Shown piece by piece: positions 9,026 to 19,398 of a DNA stretch of 64,000 nucleotides (position 1 is the first letter of the stretch; the number at the start of each line of letters is the position of its first letter). Source of the DNA: Gigaspora rosea (taxonomy: Eukaryota; Glomeromycota; Glomeromycetes; Diversisporales; Gigasporaceae); assembly GCA_003550325.1 (NCBI GenBank), contig QKWP01001249.1, forward strand, positions 17,080-81,079, in the 5' to 3' direction. Below the pieces are notes generated by a model. The model was not told the DNA's origin and searched no databases. It worked only from the letters and a program-made list of their open reading frames with translations. The position numbers and the translations under genes are program-made.

Positions 9026-11200
9026 ATGGGAAAAAAAAGCAACTTCCCAAAGCTGAAAGCAGCAAGATAGCAAAGAAAAGAGCACACAAACATAAGAAGC
9101 AAAAATGTAAGATTTCGATAAGCTGATATAGAAATTTATTAATAATCAATTGATTATTAAATTTATATTTTTAGTAGACACAAAGGTGATCACTATAGCG
9201 ATTGCAGGAGCAATCGCCGCTATTCAAGACAAGGGGAAGAGGAAGCAAATAGACCCTGAACTACCAAAAAGCTCTAGCTCTAGTAATGCAGGCACTACTC
9301 ATAGTGATGATGAGAGAGGAATATCAAGGAGAGAAAGTATCAGTAGCAGATGCAGTAGTCGTTCCAGCAGCAGCAGTAGCAGTAGCAGTAGCAGTAGCAG
9401 TAGTAGCAGTTCTGAGAGTAATCGTCCTCTGAGACCACTAACAAGAGAGCAATCGTCCCATCTTTGGGAAAATATATTATTGCCTTCTCATGTCTTTTAT
9501 GAATAGATTTACTTTATATTATTTTATATTATTTTTTTTGTAGGCCGAAATTAAAATATAGATAGAGGGCAGAAAGTTGTCATCTCAAAAACCTGATCTG
9601 AACAAAAATTGGTTTTAACAGACAGAGAATATCTGGAACAATTTGATTCTGTCGATAATAAAAAATTTGCCTGGATACAAACAACATTCGGGTGCTATCA
9701 AAACTATATTGAAATCATATCACAAGACGCAGAGCCATACTTTAGCAATAAACTTAGATCCAGCCCTAAAAGCATACAATCGTGCATGCATTAGGAAAAA
9801 CAGTAAGATGAACGAGATAATAACAATTTTTTTTCTTTGTTTCATATAAATTTTTTAATTTATCATTTTTATTCATTTTTATAAAATAATTTAGAAAAGA
9901 AGAAGGAGGCATAAGGCATTATCATTCTTGATGAGTGCTGGAAATAAGGGTATTGGTCTGTACCCACAGGAAGATTTGGAGCAGTTTATAACAAGTCAAG
10001 CTGGAAATGCTTATCATTCTGTGGAAGAATGGATGACAGATAAGGAAGCGACTGAAAGGAACGGGAGGCATAGGCAAAAAATAAAAAAATTAATATGCGT
10101 GAAAAATGGTAGCGTGGACCTCATGTAAGTTAAATATATTATAGTAATGCTAAGTTACAATTAAATTAATAATGTATTGTCCTAATATATCTAATACATA
10201 TTATTTAGTAGAAACAGCTATTTCATAAAAGGATCGATCCGGTTGTGAAACAGCTGTAGCCTAAGAACAATAGAATGATTCCATGCCATTATGGTGAGAA
10301 AATTGATATAGAGAAAATGTACCACCACCGGATTGTCCAAGTTGGGCATTATCCGCCGAAGCCTGAGAACTATATAATATCCTGGATCCTGACTTTGATC
10401 CTGAACTATTAAGTGGGCAAGAAGATTCACAAAAAAAAAAGAAAAAAAAAGTGGAGATAGGCACAAGAAACGAAAGAGAAGTCATATGGCTAAGACAAAA
10501 ACTAAAGAACAAGCAAGTGAAACAAGTATAAAAAGGGGAAGAGTGGATGATGATGATAAAATTGTATTATATAAAAGAAGAAAACCTAGAAGATCAGCAG
10601 CGGCATCCTTAAAAGCACCAACACCAAAATTAGCAACATCCAGATCAGTAACACACTCAAAAGCACCAACACCCACATCATTGAAACCAGCAATACCCAC
10701 ATTATCGAAACTGCTAACACCCACATCATCAAAACCAGAAACACCCACATCATCAAAACCGGAAACACCCACATTATCAAAAACACCTATAACATCAGAA
10801 AAAACACCTAAAACATCAGAAACAACAATAGCTACAAATGAACTATCATCATCAACGGAAGCAATAACAGCAGCAGAAGCCTTAATATCAAAAATACCAC
10901 CAACATTATCAATGTTAGCAGCCTCCTCAACATCAATACTGGTACCACCAGCAAAAATAACATTACAATTTGCCAGAGGCTCTGCAAAAAAAACCAAGTA
11001 AACTGCCGTCAGAAGATGATGTGTTAGTATTTAGAAATGAAGGAGTTGAAGCTGAGGATGGAGGTGACGATGGAGGTGAGGATGGAAGTGAGGACGAAAA
11101 TGAACATAATAGTGAAAGTGCAGTTAGTTCAGAAGCTAGTAAAAAAGTGAAAAAAGGAAACCGAAAACTGGAAGATTATAAGGACAATAAAGGTTAAGGT
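9026..11200 (+). pseudogene. Broken Ser-rich / Thr-Pro-rich gene, unknown family
   Basis: A string of coding-like segments on one strand. They start at the ATG at 9026; reading KKKQLPKAESSKIAKKRAHK needs a one-base shift in the A8 run. The segment at 9160-9505 has a long Ser run from an AGC/AGT microsatellite and ends LTREQSSHLWENILLPSHV. Next come DRGQKVVISKPDLN (9565-9610), SGAIKTILKSYHKTQSHTL and NLDPALKAYNRACIRK (9690-9795), then MSAGNKGIGLYPQEDLEQF and SVEEWMTDKEATERNGRHR (9930-10080). Then IDIEKMYHHRIVQVGHYPPK (10295-10360), and a 171-codon frame at 10486-11001 beginning MAKTKTKEQASETS with basic and TPTSSKPE-type repeats. Last is an acidic tail at 10970-11197. Frames change between segments, and the splice donor after SHVFYE is not a GT. 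I do not recognise the family. It is probably a dead member of a repeated gene family. Confidence 0.45.
10656..10792 (+). repeat. ~24-bp coding minisatellite
   Basis: About five diverged copies of a 24-bp unit, core ACACCCACATCATCAAAACC, within the Thr/Pro-rich frame. It reads as TPTSSKPE-like octapeptides on the plus strand. This explains the open complementary frames seen on the minus strand here, which are not genes. Confidence 0.65.
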
Positions 11201-11589
11201 TGAGTTGAAAGTAAAAAAAGGAAAAAGGGTCGCAAAAAAAGAAAGATAATAAAAAGAAAGCGAAAAGATTAAAAAGAAGGCATTAAATTAGATTTTTGTT
11301 ATATTTATTTGTTATTGTTTAATTTTAAAATAGCATTTTTATCAGAATACATTAGCAAATTTATAATAGCGTAATCTTATGTAAGGTCTTATGAACTGTA
11401 ATATAAGTAAAATATTACATAATATATTACGAACAAAATATGTTATGAAATATTTCGAACCCTTTCAATTATTTTAGGACTAGGAAAACAAGCTGGATCA
11501 GTAGATTTGTAACCTGGATCGTGCATTAGACTGATTTTTCGAAATAGTTCAATGATGTTCAAATTCTGTACTACAAGATCAGATTACAT

Positions 11590-12530
11590 CTTTTGTTTAT
11601 AATTAAATCTTCTATTTTGTTTTTTTACTTTTTTATTTTCGTTCCTTTTCGTTCCTTTTCGTATCATTTTTTGTTTTCGTTTGTTTTTTCATTTTTTTTA
11701 TTTATTTATTTTTTAATTTTTTTATTTTATTTTTATTTCAGCACTTTACAAGAAAAACAAACACTTTTCAAAACCTTGCACATGCCAACTATGACTTCTG
11801 ACACATTCAAGAACACACCAAGACCCCGAGCTATCCATGAACAGCTAACTATTTTAAAAAATCTTAATATATTACTAAAAATAAAAAGATCTACAGAAAA
11901 ATGGTCAAAAATAAGCATTAATATTACTAAATATAAAAAAGATCTACAAAAAAATAGTCAAAAATAAGCAAAAGCAAATAGTGACCTATCTATGTATAGC
12001 TCAGGGTCCTAATACACACCCAGCAATTTCTAAATTTTCAAAAATGCTTCTTTGGAGAAATGAAGAAATGGTCACAAGTTTTCGCAAGTTTTTGCAAGTC
12101 TTTGCAAGTTTTTGCAAGTTCTTGCAAGGCTTCGCTTCATTTATTTTTCGTTTCGTGTTTTTTGTTTTTGTTTTTTTTTTGTTTATTTTTAAAATTTTTT
12201 TTATTAATTTATTTTATTTCGGCACTTTACGAGAACAAAACCTTACTTCCTGGTACTTTGCATGAAAACCAACCAGACTTTTTCGGCACTTCGCGACTTT
12301 TTTGAAATTTCAGAATTTGCAAGAACACGAACTCTTACTTCAGAGAAATGAAGATTTGGGACTTCGTTTATTTTTTTTATTAGACTTTTTGTTTTTTCAT
12401 TTTTTTTTTTTACTTTTTGTTTTTAATTTTTATTTTATTTTATTTATTCCTGACTTCTTTGTGATATTCTTGGCACTTTCTCTGGCCTTTGCAAAAATAT
12501 TTAGAAAAGAGAGTGAAATATCATTATAGC
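11590..12530 (+). repeat. T-rich module array with repeated exon-like units
   Basis: Plus-strand T-rich tracts of about 60-120 bases end in splice-acceptor-like TTTCAG or TTTCGG. They are followed by related 40-50-base units: GCACTTTACAAGAAAAAC at 11741, GCACTTTACGAGAACAAAAC at 12222, and TTTGCAAGAACACGAACTC at about 12315. The unit can be read LQEKQTLFKTLHM, LREQNLTSWYFA or LQEHELLLQRNEDL. TTGCAAGTT/TTCGCAAG repeats lie at 12078-12130. The MITE at 11820-12012 sits inside. Same general architecture as the arrays at 2560 and 25621. Coding status unknown. Confidence 0.4.
11820..12012. mobile_element. Small MITE, family X copy 3
   Basis: About 193 bp, flanked by AACACACC (11812-11819) and TACACACC (12013-12020), an 8-bp duplication with one change. 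Ends are AAGACCCCGAGCTATC and, inverted, TTAGGACCCTGAGCTATACA, then TAGATAGGTC. Inside, AAAAGATCTACA...AAAATAAGCA occurs twice. The same interior and ends occur at 52044-52799 and 61854-62031. Confidence 0.8.
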
Positions 12531-12838
12531 CAAAAGTAAAGGGTGCCTCCAAAGCTTTGTTAGAAAGTATATATCCAGATTAAAAAGAGCTTAAAGAGGC
12601 GGTTGAAGACTATCTGCATGCAAATAATAATGAATTTTTTCAAAGTTTTTAAAAAGGAAGTGGGATATATATTAAGCGAAGACGATAGAAAACAAAGAAG
12701 CAAAGATAATAGCTAACTATAGAGAGAGCGAAAATAAGTATATAGGGCTAGTTTTTGTATATAGCAATAGAATTAGATGTGACGAAGAGCGAAAGTATTT
12801 AAAATAATATGTAATAATGTAATAATGTAAAAATAATA
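12531..12838. other. Intergenic, no feature seen
   Basis: AT-rich sequence between the T-rich array and the pogo MITE. A run of TAATAATGTAA repeats precedes the MITE. No gene recognised. Confidence 0.4.
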
Positions 12839-13178
12839 CAGTCAACTCTCCATAAATGCAACTTGTAGGGACAAGCCTACAACGTGCATTTAGGGAGATT
12901 TGCATTTAGAGTGAGCCAATTAAATTGCAGCTTTAAAAATTTGATCATCAAGTTGATGTAACTTCTACCAAAACTGTATAATCTATCTTAAATATTAAAA
13001 TTGATTGGCTACGTGCATTTAGGGAGGTTAGTGTAATATAAAATGTTATTCAAGTGAACATGCATTTACAGAATATAGAACGTGCATTTAGCACTAATAA
13101 CATCTTACGGAATAGAAAAAAACGTGCATTTAGGGAGGTATTGCATTTATGGAGGTTACATTTATGGAGATCTGACTG
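12839..13178. mobile_element. pogo/Tigger-like MITE, copy 2
   Basis: 340 bp flanked by TA. It starts CAGTCAACTCTCCATAAATG and ends, inverted, CAGTCAGATCTCCATAAATG. It is the reverse-oriented relative of the copy at 5362-5702, sharing the CGTGCATTTAGGGAGG words and AGGGACAAGCCTACAACG / GTTATAGGCTTGTTCCT. Confidence 0.88.
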
Positions 13179-14149
13179 TACTGTAAAGAATGTATAATGA
13201 TTAAAATATAATATATAATAAAATATGTAAATTGTTTAAAAATTTTTAAATATAATTAAAATATAATAATAAATAAAAAATATAAAATTTTATATTAAAT
13301 TGCAAAACCGCGTAAAATATTGCGAAAACCTGTAAAAAAGCATGATTATGTGAATATGTATATCGTTTATTTATTTTTTAAAAAATTTTGAAAATTTGCA
13401 AAATATTGCGAAACAATACGAAAATATCAAAAAATATTATCTCCTGCACGCATTAGTTTATTGATCTGCATGAGTACGCGACCCCTGTAGAGAGGGTAAT
13501 TTGCACTTTTTTATTTGCAATATATTTCAAAATATTTCGAAATAATAACCGTAATATTACCATAATATAGCGTAATATTTTACGTTATCAGTAAAATATA
13601 CTTTAAATTTTAGGAACCGATTACTATGAATTTTATAAATATATAACTAATCATATTAAAAATCGCTAATTATCAGCCAAATATCAGCCAAATATTATTT
13701 AATATTGGCCAAATATTATTCAATATCGGCCAAATATTATTCAAATATCAGCCAAATATTATTCAAATATCAGCCAAATATTATTCTAAAGAATAAAGAA
13801 GATATGTTAAAGACTAATTAATCATTAAAAAATATAACCAATATATCAGTACAATATCGTATAAATTATGAAAAAAATTTGTAAAATAGCCAATACAATA
13901 TCTTCTTATGATTTATCTAATCGTGAATTTATCACCAAAATATCAATCTAAATATCTGCCTTGTATCTTCTTTATAATTTCACTAATCTTCATACGGATA
14001 TATGAGTATTTTTTACTGACTTATAACCGATATGCAACAAATTTTCTTTAATTAGCAACCTATCAGCCTATTTTGATCCCCTATCAATCTGCATTATATC
14101 GGCCTGCAATCTTTATAGGCGATTTTTAGATGATATTAGGGTAATATTT
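13179..14149. repeat. AT-rich stretch with ~23-bp tandem repeat
   Basis: Mostly featureless AT-rich DNA. Between about 13672 and 13795 there are five to six copies of a ~23-bp unit, core ATCAGCCAAATATTATTCAA, with variants ATCGGCC and ATTGGCC. Isolated GCCAATA and ATCAGCC words continue to about 14060. No gene. Confidence 0.55.
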
Positions 14150-15290
14150 TTGATTTTGACCAGTGTTTATCTCTTTTCTAGATTCAGCTAACTTTTGATT
14201 TTCTCTTTGTTCCTTATGGTTGATACTATAGGGTAAAGCTTGAGGTGGGTGAGTATCATATACTTCATCCTCCCAGTAGTCATCAACTTCAACTATATTA
14301 ATATTTCTTCTTTTTACAAATTGAGGTTTATTTATTTGATTCCATTGTTCATAAGTAGTTCTTTTTTCTGATATACAGTCTCTTGTAGCATGTCCATATT
14401 CTCTACATGTATAGCAATTGTAGTTGGTTTTTCTGAGTTGGTATGCTTGGCTCCTGTTTGGTCTGAATTGGGTAGTTAATTGAAATCTTGGAGACTTGGT
14501 AGGCTCAGTTTAAGCAGATAAAGCAGATGCAATAGTGGATAATTAAGAGTCATTTGTTATATTTGCTTGGTCAAATTTTCAATATCCTTTTCAAAGCAGC
14601 CAGATTGATTTTTTTAGGTTGTGCATTGGTAGCAAAATCTTTGTCCTGTTCATAGTTTTGTACCAGGGTGCAAAGTGCAACTAAATTGTCAAATTATGCA
14701 TAGAAAGTATAGGAAGCAAGTCTGAACATGATCACTTTTAAAATAGAATAAAATCCTATTAGTATCAGTAATTTCACTTCTTTTAATCAAGCAATTAAAT
14801 TTGCTATAGTAGGCTTCTACAGGTTTGTCAAATTCTTGTTTAATAGTATCCAACTGCTTTAACCACTTGTTTTTCTAATGTTGGATAAAAAAAGATTTCT
14901 TTGAAATTGTTAGTAATAGCTGTCCACAAATTGCTCCAATTTGGATTACTAGTGGTAGTTTAGGTAGTATAGAAAGTTTGTTGCTATTCATTAGCCACTT
15001 CAAGTAAGAAAGCAGGTAAAACTTCTCTTTTACGTGCAGCATTTCACTTGTTTGCCAACATAGCTTTTTCAAAGCTCTCAATTTAAGTATAGGGATCTTG
15101 TGTTCTATTTCTAGAGAAAGGATTAATTCTAAGTAGGATTGAGCCAGTAGTATTGGCCTTAAGATAGTTTAAAATCTCATCAGTACTGTAAATGGCCAGA
15201 TACAAGTCCTGGGTCTGTTACATTTTACCAATTTTAAAACCTATAGTAGACCCGGATATAGTATGCAGCTGAGAGCTTATTTCGTGTAGT
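14150..15290 (-). mobile_element. Ty3-like LTR retrotransposon fossil (gag region)
   Basis: Minus-strand remains of a gag polyprotein: a capsid-like segment followed by a CX2CX4HX4C zinc knuckle (about 14380-14421) and a short basic tail. The order fits Ty3-type elements. Only the gag part is seen; no pol region or paired long terminal repeats were recognised here. It is clearly broken, with several disruptions, and looks old. Confidence 0.7.
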
Positions 15291-15448
15291 ATAAAAATTT
15301 GAAATGCACATACACTTTGCACTTATGATATGCAATTTAGATTTTAAAAAAGAGCCACATTTAATTAAAGAAGATCCTGCGATCTGCACCCAGGTATAGA
15401 ACATAGTGGGTCTACTATTTAGAAAGATCTTTTATCTAGCCATTTACA

Positions 15449-15731
15449 GGGATCTATTAAAGCCAGGTGCTATCACGTGACTTGAAGCCAATCAAATTGT
15501 AAATTTTGATCGTCACAGATCAGTCTGACAAGACAAAAACAAAGAAAAAAAGTGAAAAATACCCAAAATACAAGAAACGAGTGTCTAAACCTATCTCGGA
15601 GCATTAATAAAAAATTTCAGGAAGGCAATTTTACCTATAAGAACATTCTAAACCTAACTTCTAACTAACCCTTACCCTAATTTTAATTAAATAATAAAAA
15701 ATATATAAAGGTACCTGGCTTTAACGGTCCC
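15449..15731. mobile_element. MITE with GGGA ends, 8-bp TSD, copy 1
   Basis: 283 bp flanked by CATTTACA (15441-15448, 15732-15739). Ends are GGGATCTATTAAAGCCAGG and, inverted, GGGACCGTTAAAGCCAGG. Internal CTAAACCTATCTCGG...ATTAATAAAAAAT is shared with the 292-bp element at 49767. A CTAACCCTTACCCTAA run lies at about 15670. The superfamily is uncertain; the 8-bp duplication is compatible with hAT, P or Merlin. Confidence 0.85.
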
Positions 15732-15739
15732 CATTTACA

Positions 15740-16944
15740 GTAGTTGCCATAGTTAATATTTTACCAACAGTTTTGCAATAGGTTTTAATTTGGATAAGGA
15801 GGAATTGAAAGTTCGATTAAAAGTAAAAAGATTAACACCAAAAATAAGATAATTAAGAAAGTAGGTTATGAACTAAAGTTGATGCAAATGGGGAATAGGG
15901 AGTTCCAGGAGTAATTTGTTTAAAAATGTTCTCAATAGGTTCTCTATAAGCAAGCTCTTTATCAGTTAAATTTAAGGGTAGAGTACATGTAGATCATTTT
16001 TCATATAGATTTTGATGTACAAAAAAATTTCTATAATGAAAACGAAGTGTAACAAATGTGTTACTAATAATAAATTTTATAAACGTGATCAAAGTTCATC
16101 AAATCCTAGTAGCTTATAGATTGAAACCTTCTATTTATGGTAGTAATGCTTCGAAACCTCTACACGTGAAAAAAAACCACCATTACATATGATCAAAATT
16201 TTCTGGGGTAAATTCAAATTCTCTGCGGAAGAAAATCATTCTACCGGTTTCTAGAATAAATAATTGACCAATCAGATATTTTCATTTATATCAGAATAAT
16301 CTTTATATCTACACTCTATAAACGACACCCTCTATAATTACCCTTATAATTGCACTCTATACCTCCTCAGTTCCAACTACTAATAACAACACAAAAATTT
16401 CTCTCTTTATATATGCCCTCTATAAATATTCTATAAATGCTCGCTCCTGACCGGTCCCAAGAAGGATGCGTATAGAGAGGTTAGTATTTTCGTGCAGGCA
16501 TGCGATCTTCAAATTTCACACACACTAAATAGTAATAAAACTTTAAATATTGAGACAGACAGATCCAAATTTAAACCAGGAATTATAAAAGCACGTTATT
16601 GTTACAAGGTCAATTCTGAATGTCTTTTCGCACTCCAAACCTGTTACTAATTTACTAATTCTGTGCGTAGTATTTATTAGAACTGTGTATTATGGACCAT
16701 AATAAATTTACACTATGGTTTTAAAATATAACTAGTGAATATTTATTTAATTGTCTTTTCTACCTGTAAATGAAGCTTTATACTTTAAGGTAATTTGGCG
16801 AAGTTAAAATAATATATAAAAGCTTTTTTTAATATTAAGTTTTTTATTTTTTGTAATAAACTTTATACATGATTTAGAATTATTTTATATAAAATTAATA
16901 ATATAACGTCTTGTTTTAAAGTGACATTAAAATTTTTGAGGAGT
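15740..16944. other. AT-rich stretch with dispersed repeat fragments
   Basis: No gene recognised. A ~40-bp segment at 15976-16015 (TTTAAGGGTAGAGTACATG...) has an inverted match at about 19622-19660. From about 16305 to 16480, CCTCTATAA / TATAGAGAGG words suggest a decayed pogo-like MITE, but I could not fix ends. Confidence 0.35.
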
Positions 16945-17082
16945 AGGGTAATTTGGCAAATTGATAATATCTTGTGTAATCCAGCAAATAATTTTTATTT
17001 GATTCGTCTCGATGAAATGAATCAAATTGTACAAAGTTTATCTGATTCTAATCACTGGATTACAAATATCATCGATTATGCT

Positions 17083-18593
17083 CAGTGATGGCAATTTAAT
17101 CGGCCAAACAAAAATTTAATTGGCCAACGGCCAATACAAAATAATTTGGCCAAAAATGGCCAAAATTTTATAGCCAAAGTTGAATATCAATTGGCCAGGC
17201 CAAATAAAATTATTTGGCTGATATGGCCATTGGCCGATGGCCAAATGGCCAAATGGCCAAATTTCTCTAAATAGTAATAAAAAAGAAAAGTGTATAAAAT
17301 ACTGTATGAAAGCATATTATGGTAATATAAATGATAACTTAAGTAATACTTGTTAAGCTATATAAAAAAAAATCCAAGCAAAAGTTTAATAAGTTATATA
17401 AAAAATAATTTAAGCGAAAATTTATTAAGTATATTAAAATAATTTAACTGAAAATTAATAAGATATATAAAAAAGTAATTTAAGCAAAGATTTAGAAAAT
17501 TATATAAAAGTATAATTGGAACTAATGATTTGAACCGAGAAAATTTTCCTTAATCAGTTAACCGAACTGAAATATTTGCTATCAACCGATTCAACAAAAG
17601 AAGATTACTTCACATTTACTTTCGGGAGTTCTCGGACCTTTACTCAAATTTTTGTCTCGTCTACTATGTTCATTCATTTCATTTCATTACTTTTCGGGAT
17701 CTTTGCTCTTTTATGATGTCATTTACATTATGTCAACCGATTCTCAATCGGTTGTACAGGTCAACTGATTAAGCATTTACTCAACCGGTTACCCAAAATT
17801 TATTCAGTTCGGGTCGGTTATCCGATTATAGCTCAACTGGTTCAAATCACTAATTGGAACAAAGGTTTAATAAGTAATTTGAGCAAAGGTAATTTGTGCA
17901 AAGGTTTAGTAAGTTATATAGAAAAACTACTTAAGTGAAAATTTAAAAATAATTTAAGCAAAGGTTCAGCAAGTTATATAAACAATGATTTAAGTGAAGG
18001 TTTAGTAAGTAAGTTAGCTAAGGTTCAGTTAGTTATATAAAAAAATAATTTGGGCAAAGGTTTAATAGTAATTATTTTTGAGTGAAGGTTTAGTATGTAA
18101 TTTGAGTCAAAGTTTTATTATTTACTATATATTTTGTTATTATTAAATAGTTAGTTAATTTACGCAATAAAAACTTTTACTTATTTCGTCAAATAGAAGT
18201 TTTTAAATACTCCAATTTCATTTCCAATTTCAAAATTTTAATATATAAATAAGATTTTTTTAGATTCTTATTTATTCCAAAATATGCTATTTTTTTTAAT
18301 TCTAAAACCCTTAATCTATTATTTATTTTAAATATTGAATAATTTATTTTATTAAAGATATCTAAATCTGGGCCTGATTAAAACATAAAATTAAAAAGCA
18401 TGTAAAGCATATAAATAAACTTCATTCTAGCTATATCTTTAAATACTTAAAGTTATATAATTAATTAGTAATAAACATGTATTAATATTGGACCAATCAG
18501 ATTACTAGCTTTATTTGGCCGTTTCAGCCAAAAATGAAATTTATATTTTTGGCCTTTTCCAATGGCCAGCCAAATAGCCAAGTGACATCACTG
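17083..18593. mobile_element. Non-autonomous hAT element
   Basis: 1511 bp flanked by ATTATGCT (17075-17082, 18594-18601). Ends are CAGTGATGGCAATTTAAT and, inverted, CAGTGATGTCACTTGGCT, the classic hAT form. Sub-terminal regions are full of GGCCAA / TTGGCC words. The interior (about 17330-17515 and 17855-18130) is a tandem array of a ~45-bp unit containing AAGTTATATAAAAAATAATTT and AGCAAAGGTTTA. No transposase. It hosts the nested element at 17523-17852. Confidence 0.9.
17523..17852. mobile_element. hAT MITE nested in a hAT element
   Basis: 330 bp flanked by ATTGGAAC (17515-17522, 17853-17860). Ends are TAATGATTTGAACCGAG and, inverted, TAGTGATTTGAACCAGT. AACCGATT / AATCGGTT words in the sub-termini. 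It splits the tandem array of the surrounding element, so it is younger than that array. Its ends are like those of the element at 4377. Confidence 0.9.
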
Positions 18594-18777
18594 ATTATGC
18601 TGCACAAAATGATCCTTGAGGGGAATTTGACAAAGTGTAAACTTGGCAAATAATCAGTGATCCAATTATTATAACCGGATGAGCTTTGTACTATTCGATT
18701 TGTTTCATCAAATGATATAAAAATTATTCGTTTAGATCATTAGACCATGAGATATCCACATTCGCCAAATTCGCCTT

Positions 18778-19155
18778 ATGCTGATTTTTATAATATTAAT
18801 AAATTAATTCTTATACTGTAATTTTGAATTAATTCTCATGATTTTTCATCAATTGATTCTTATAATTTTTAAATAGATATTAATAAATAATTTGAAATAA
18901 AGAAATCTCAATTTTTAAATAGTTTATTACCAAGAGTTTAATCGTTTTAAAATAAAATTCGTGTTAAGTCCACGAATCTTTAAAATATTTTTTTGTTATT
19001 ATTGAGAATAAAAAAAAAATTCATCAAATAAATCTATAATTGAAGTAGCATTCGAATATTTGAACACATCTAAACAAACCAGAGATAGTCGAACCAGAAA
19101 TGAATATATTCATGAACAAAAATAAATAACTAAAAAAAAACAATAAAATACTTGT
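18778..19155. other. AT-rich, no feature seen
   Basis: No gene or clear repeat recognised. It separates the foldback from a small plus-strand open frame. Confidence 0.4.
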
Positions 19156-19398
19156 CAACTTCTGGATAGACAGCTAATATTACCTGATCGTAAAAAGCTG
19201 ACAATATTACGTACTAAAACATTGGCAGAATTGGCATTAGCAGATCTAGTTTGTCATAAATTTGTTAGGCAACTGATTTTGCTTGAAAGAAGAAGGGCAA
19301 ATAAAACATACTTAATGTGCAGTGTAATAATAAAAGGACTAACAGAAGAAGCGAAATTGTTGGCACAGGCGAAAACTTGGCTATATTGGATAAAATAG
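19156..19398 (+). CDS. Coding-like fragment, unknown
   Basis: An uninterrupted plus-strand frame of about 80 codons to a TAG at 19396-19398. It contains CQLLDRQLILPDRKK, RTKTLAELALADLVCHKF, LLERRRANKTYLMC and TEEAKLLAQAKTWLYWIK. The composition (Leu/Ala/Lys/Glu) is protein-like and unlike the Phe/Ile-rich noise frames nearby. There is no good ATG at the start, so it is probably a terminal exon or remnant. I do not recognise the family. It lies inside the interval bounded by the inverted ~40-bp pair (15976, 19660), so it may be a relic of a mobile element. Confidence 0.3.
   Translation, partial: QLLDRQLILPDRKKLTILRTKTLAELALADLVCHKFVRQLILLERRRANKTYLMCSVIIKGLTEEAKLLAQAKTWLYWIK

Larger units (their letters stand above)
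16945..18777. mobile_element. Foldback element split by a hAT insertion
   Basis: Left arm about 16945-17075 (AGGGTAATTTGGCAAATTGA, then ATTCGTCTCGATGAAATGAATC) pairs with right arm about 18640-18777 read inverted (AAGGCGAATTTGGCGAATG, then ATTTGATGAAACAAATCGAA). The short loop between the arms is where the 1.5-kb hAT element at 17083 sits. A further end-like copy, AAGGTAATTTGGCGAAGTT, is at about 16788. No coding. Confidence 0.65.

Noticed and set aside
10482-10997. 171-codon minus frame rich in DDVGVSGFDDVG repeats
   Set aside because: It is the complement of the plus-strand Thr/Pro-rich minisatellite frame, which has basic and ordered flanks; the minus frame lacks flanking exons.
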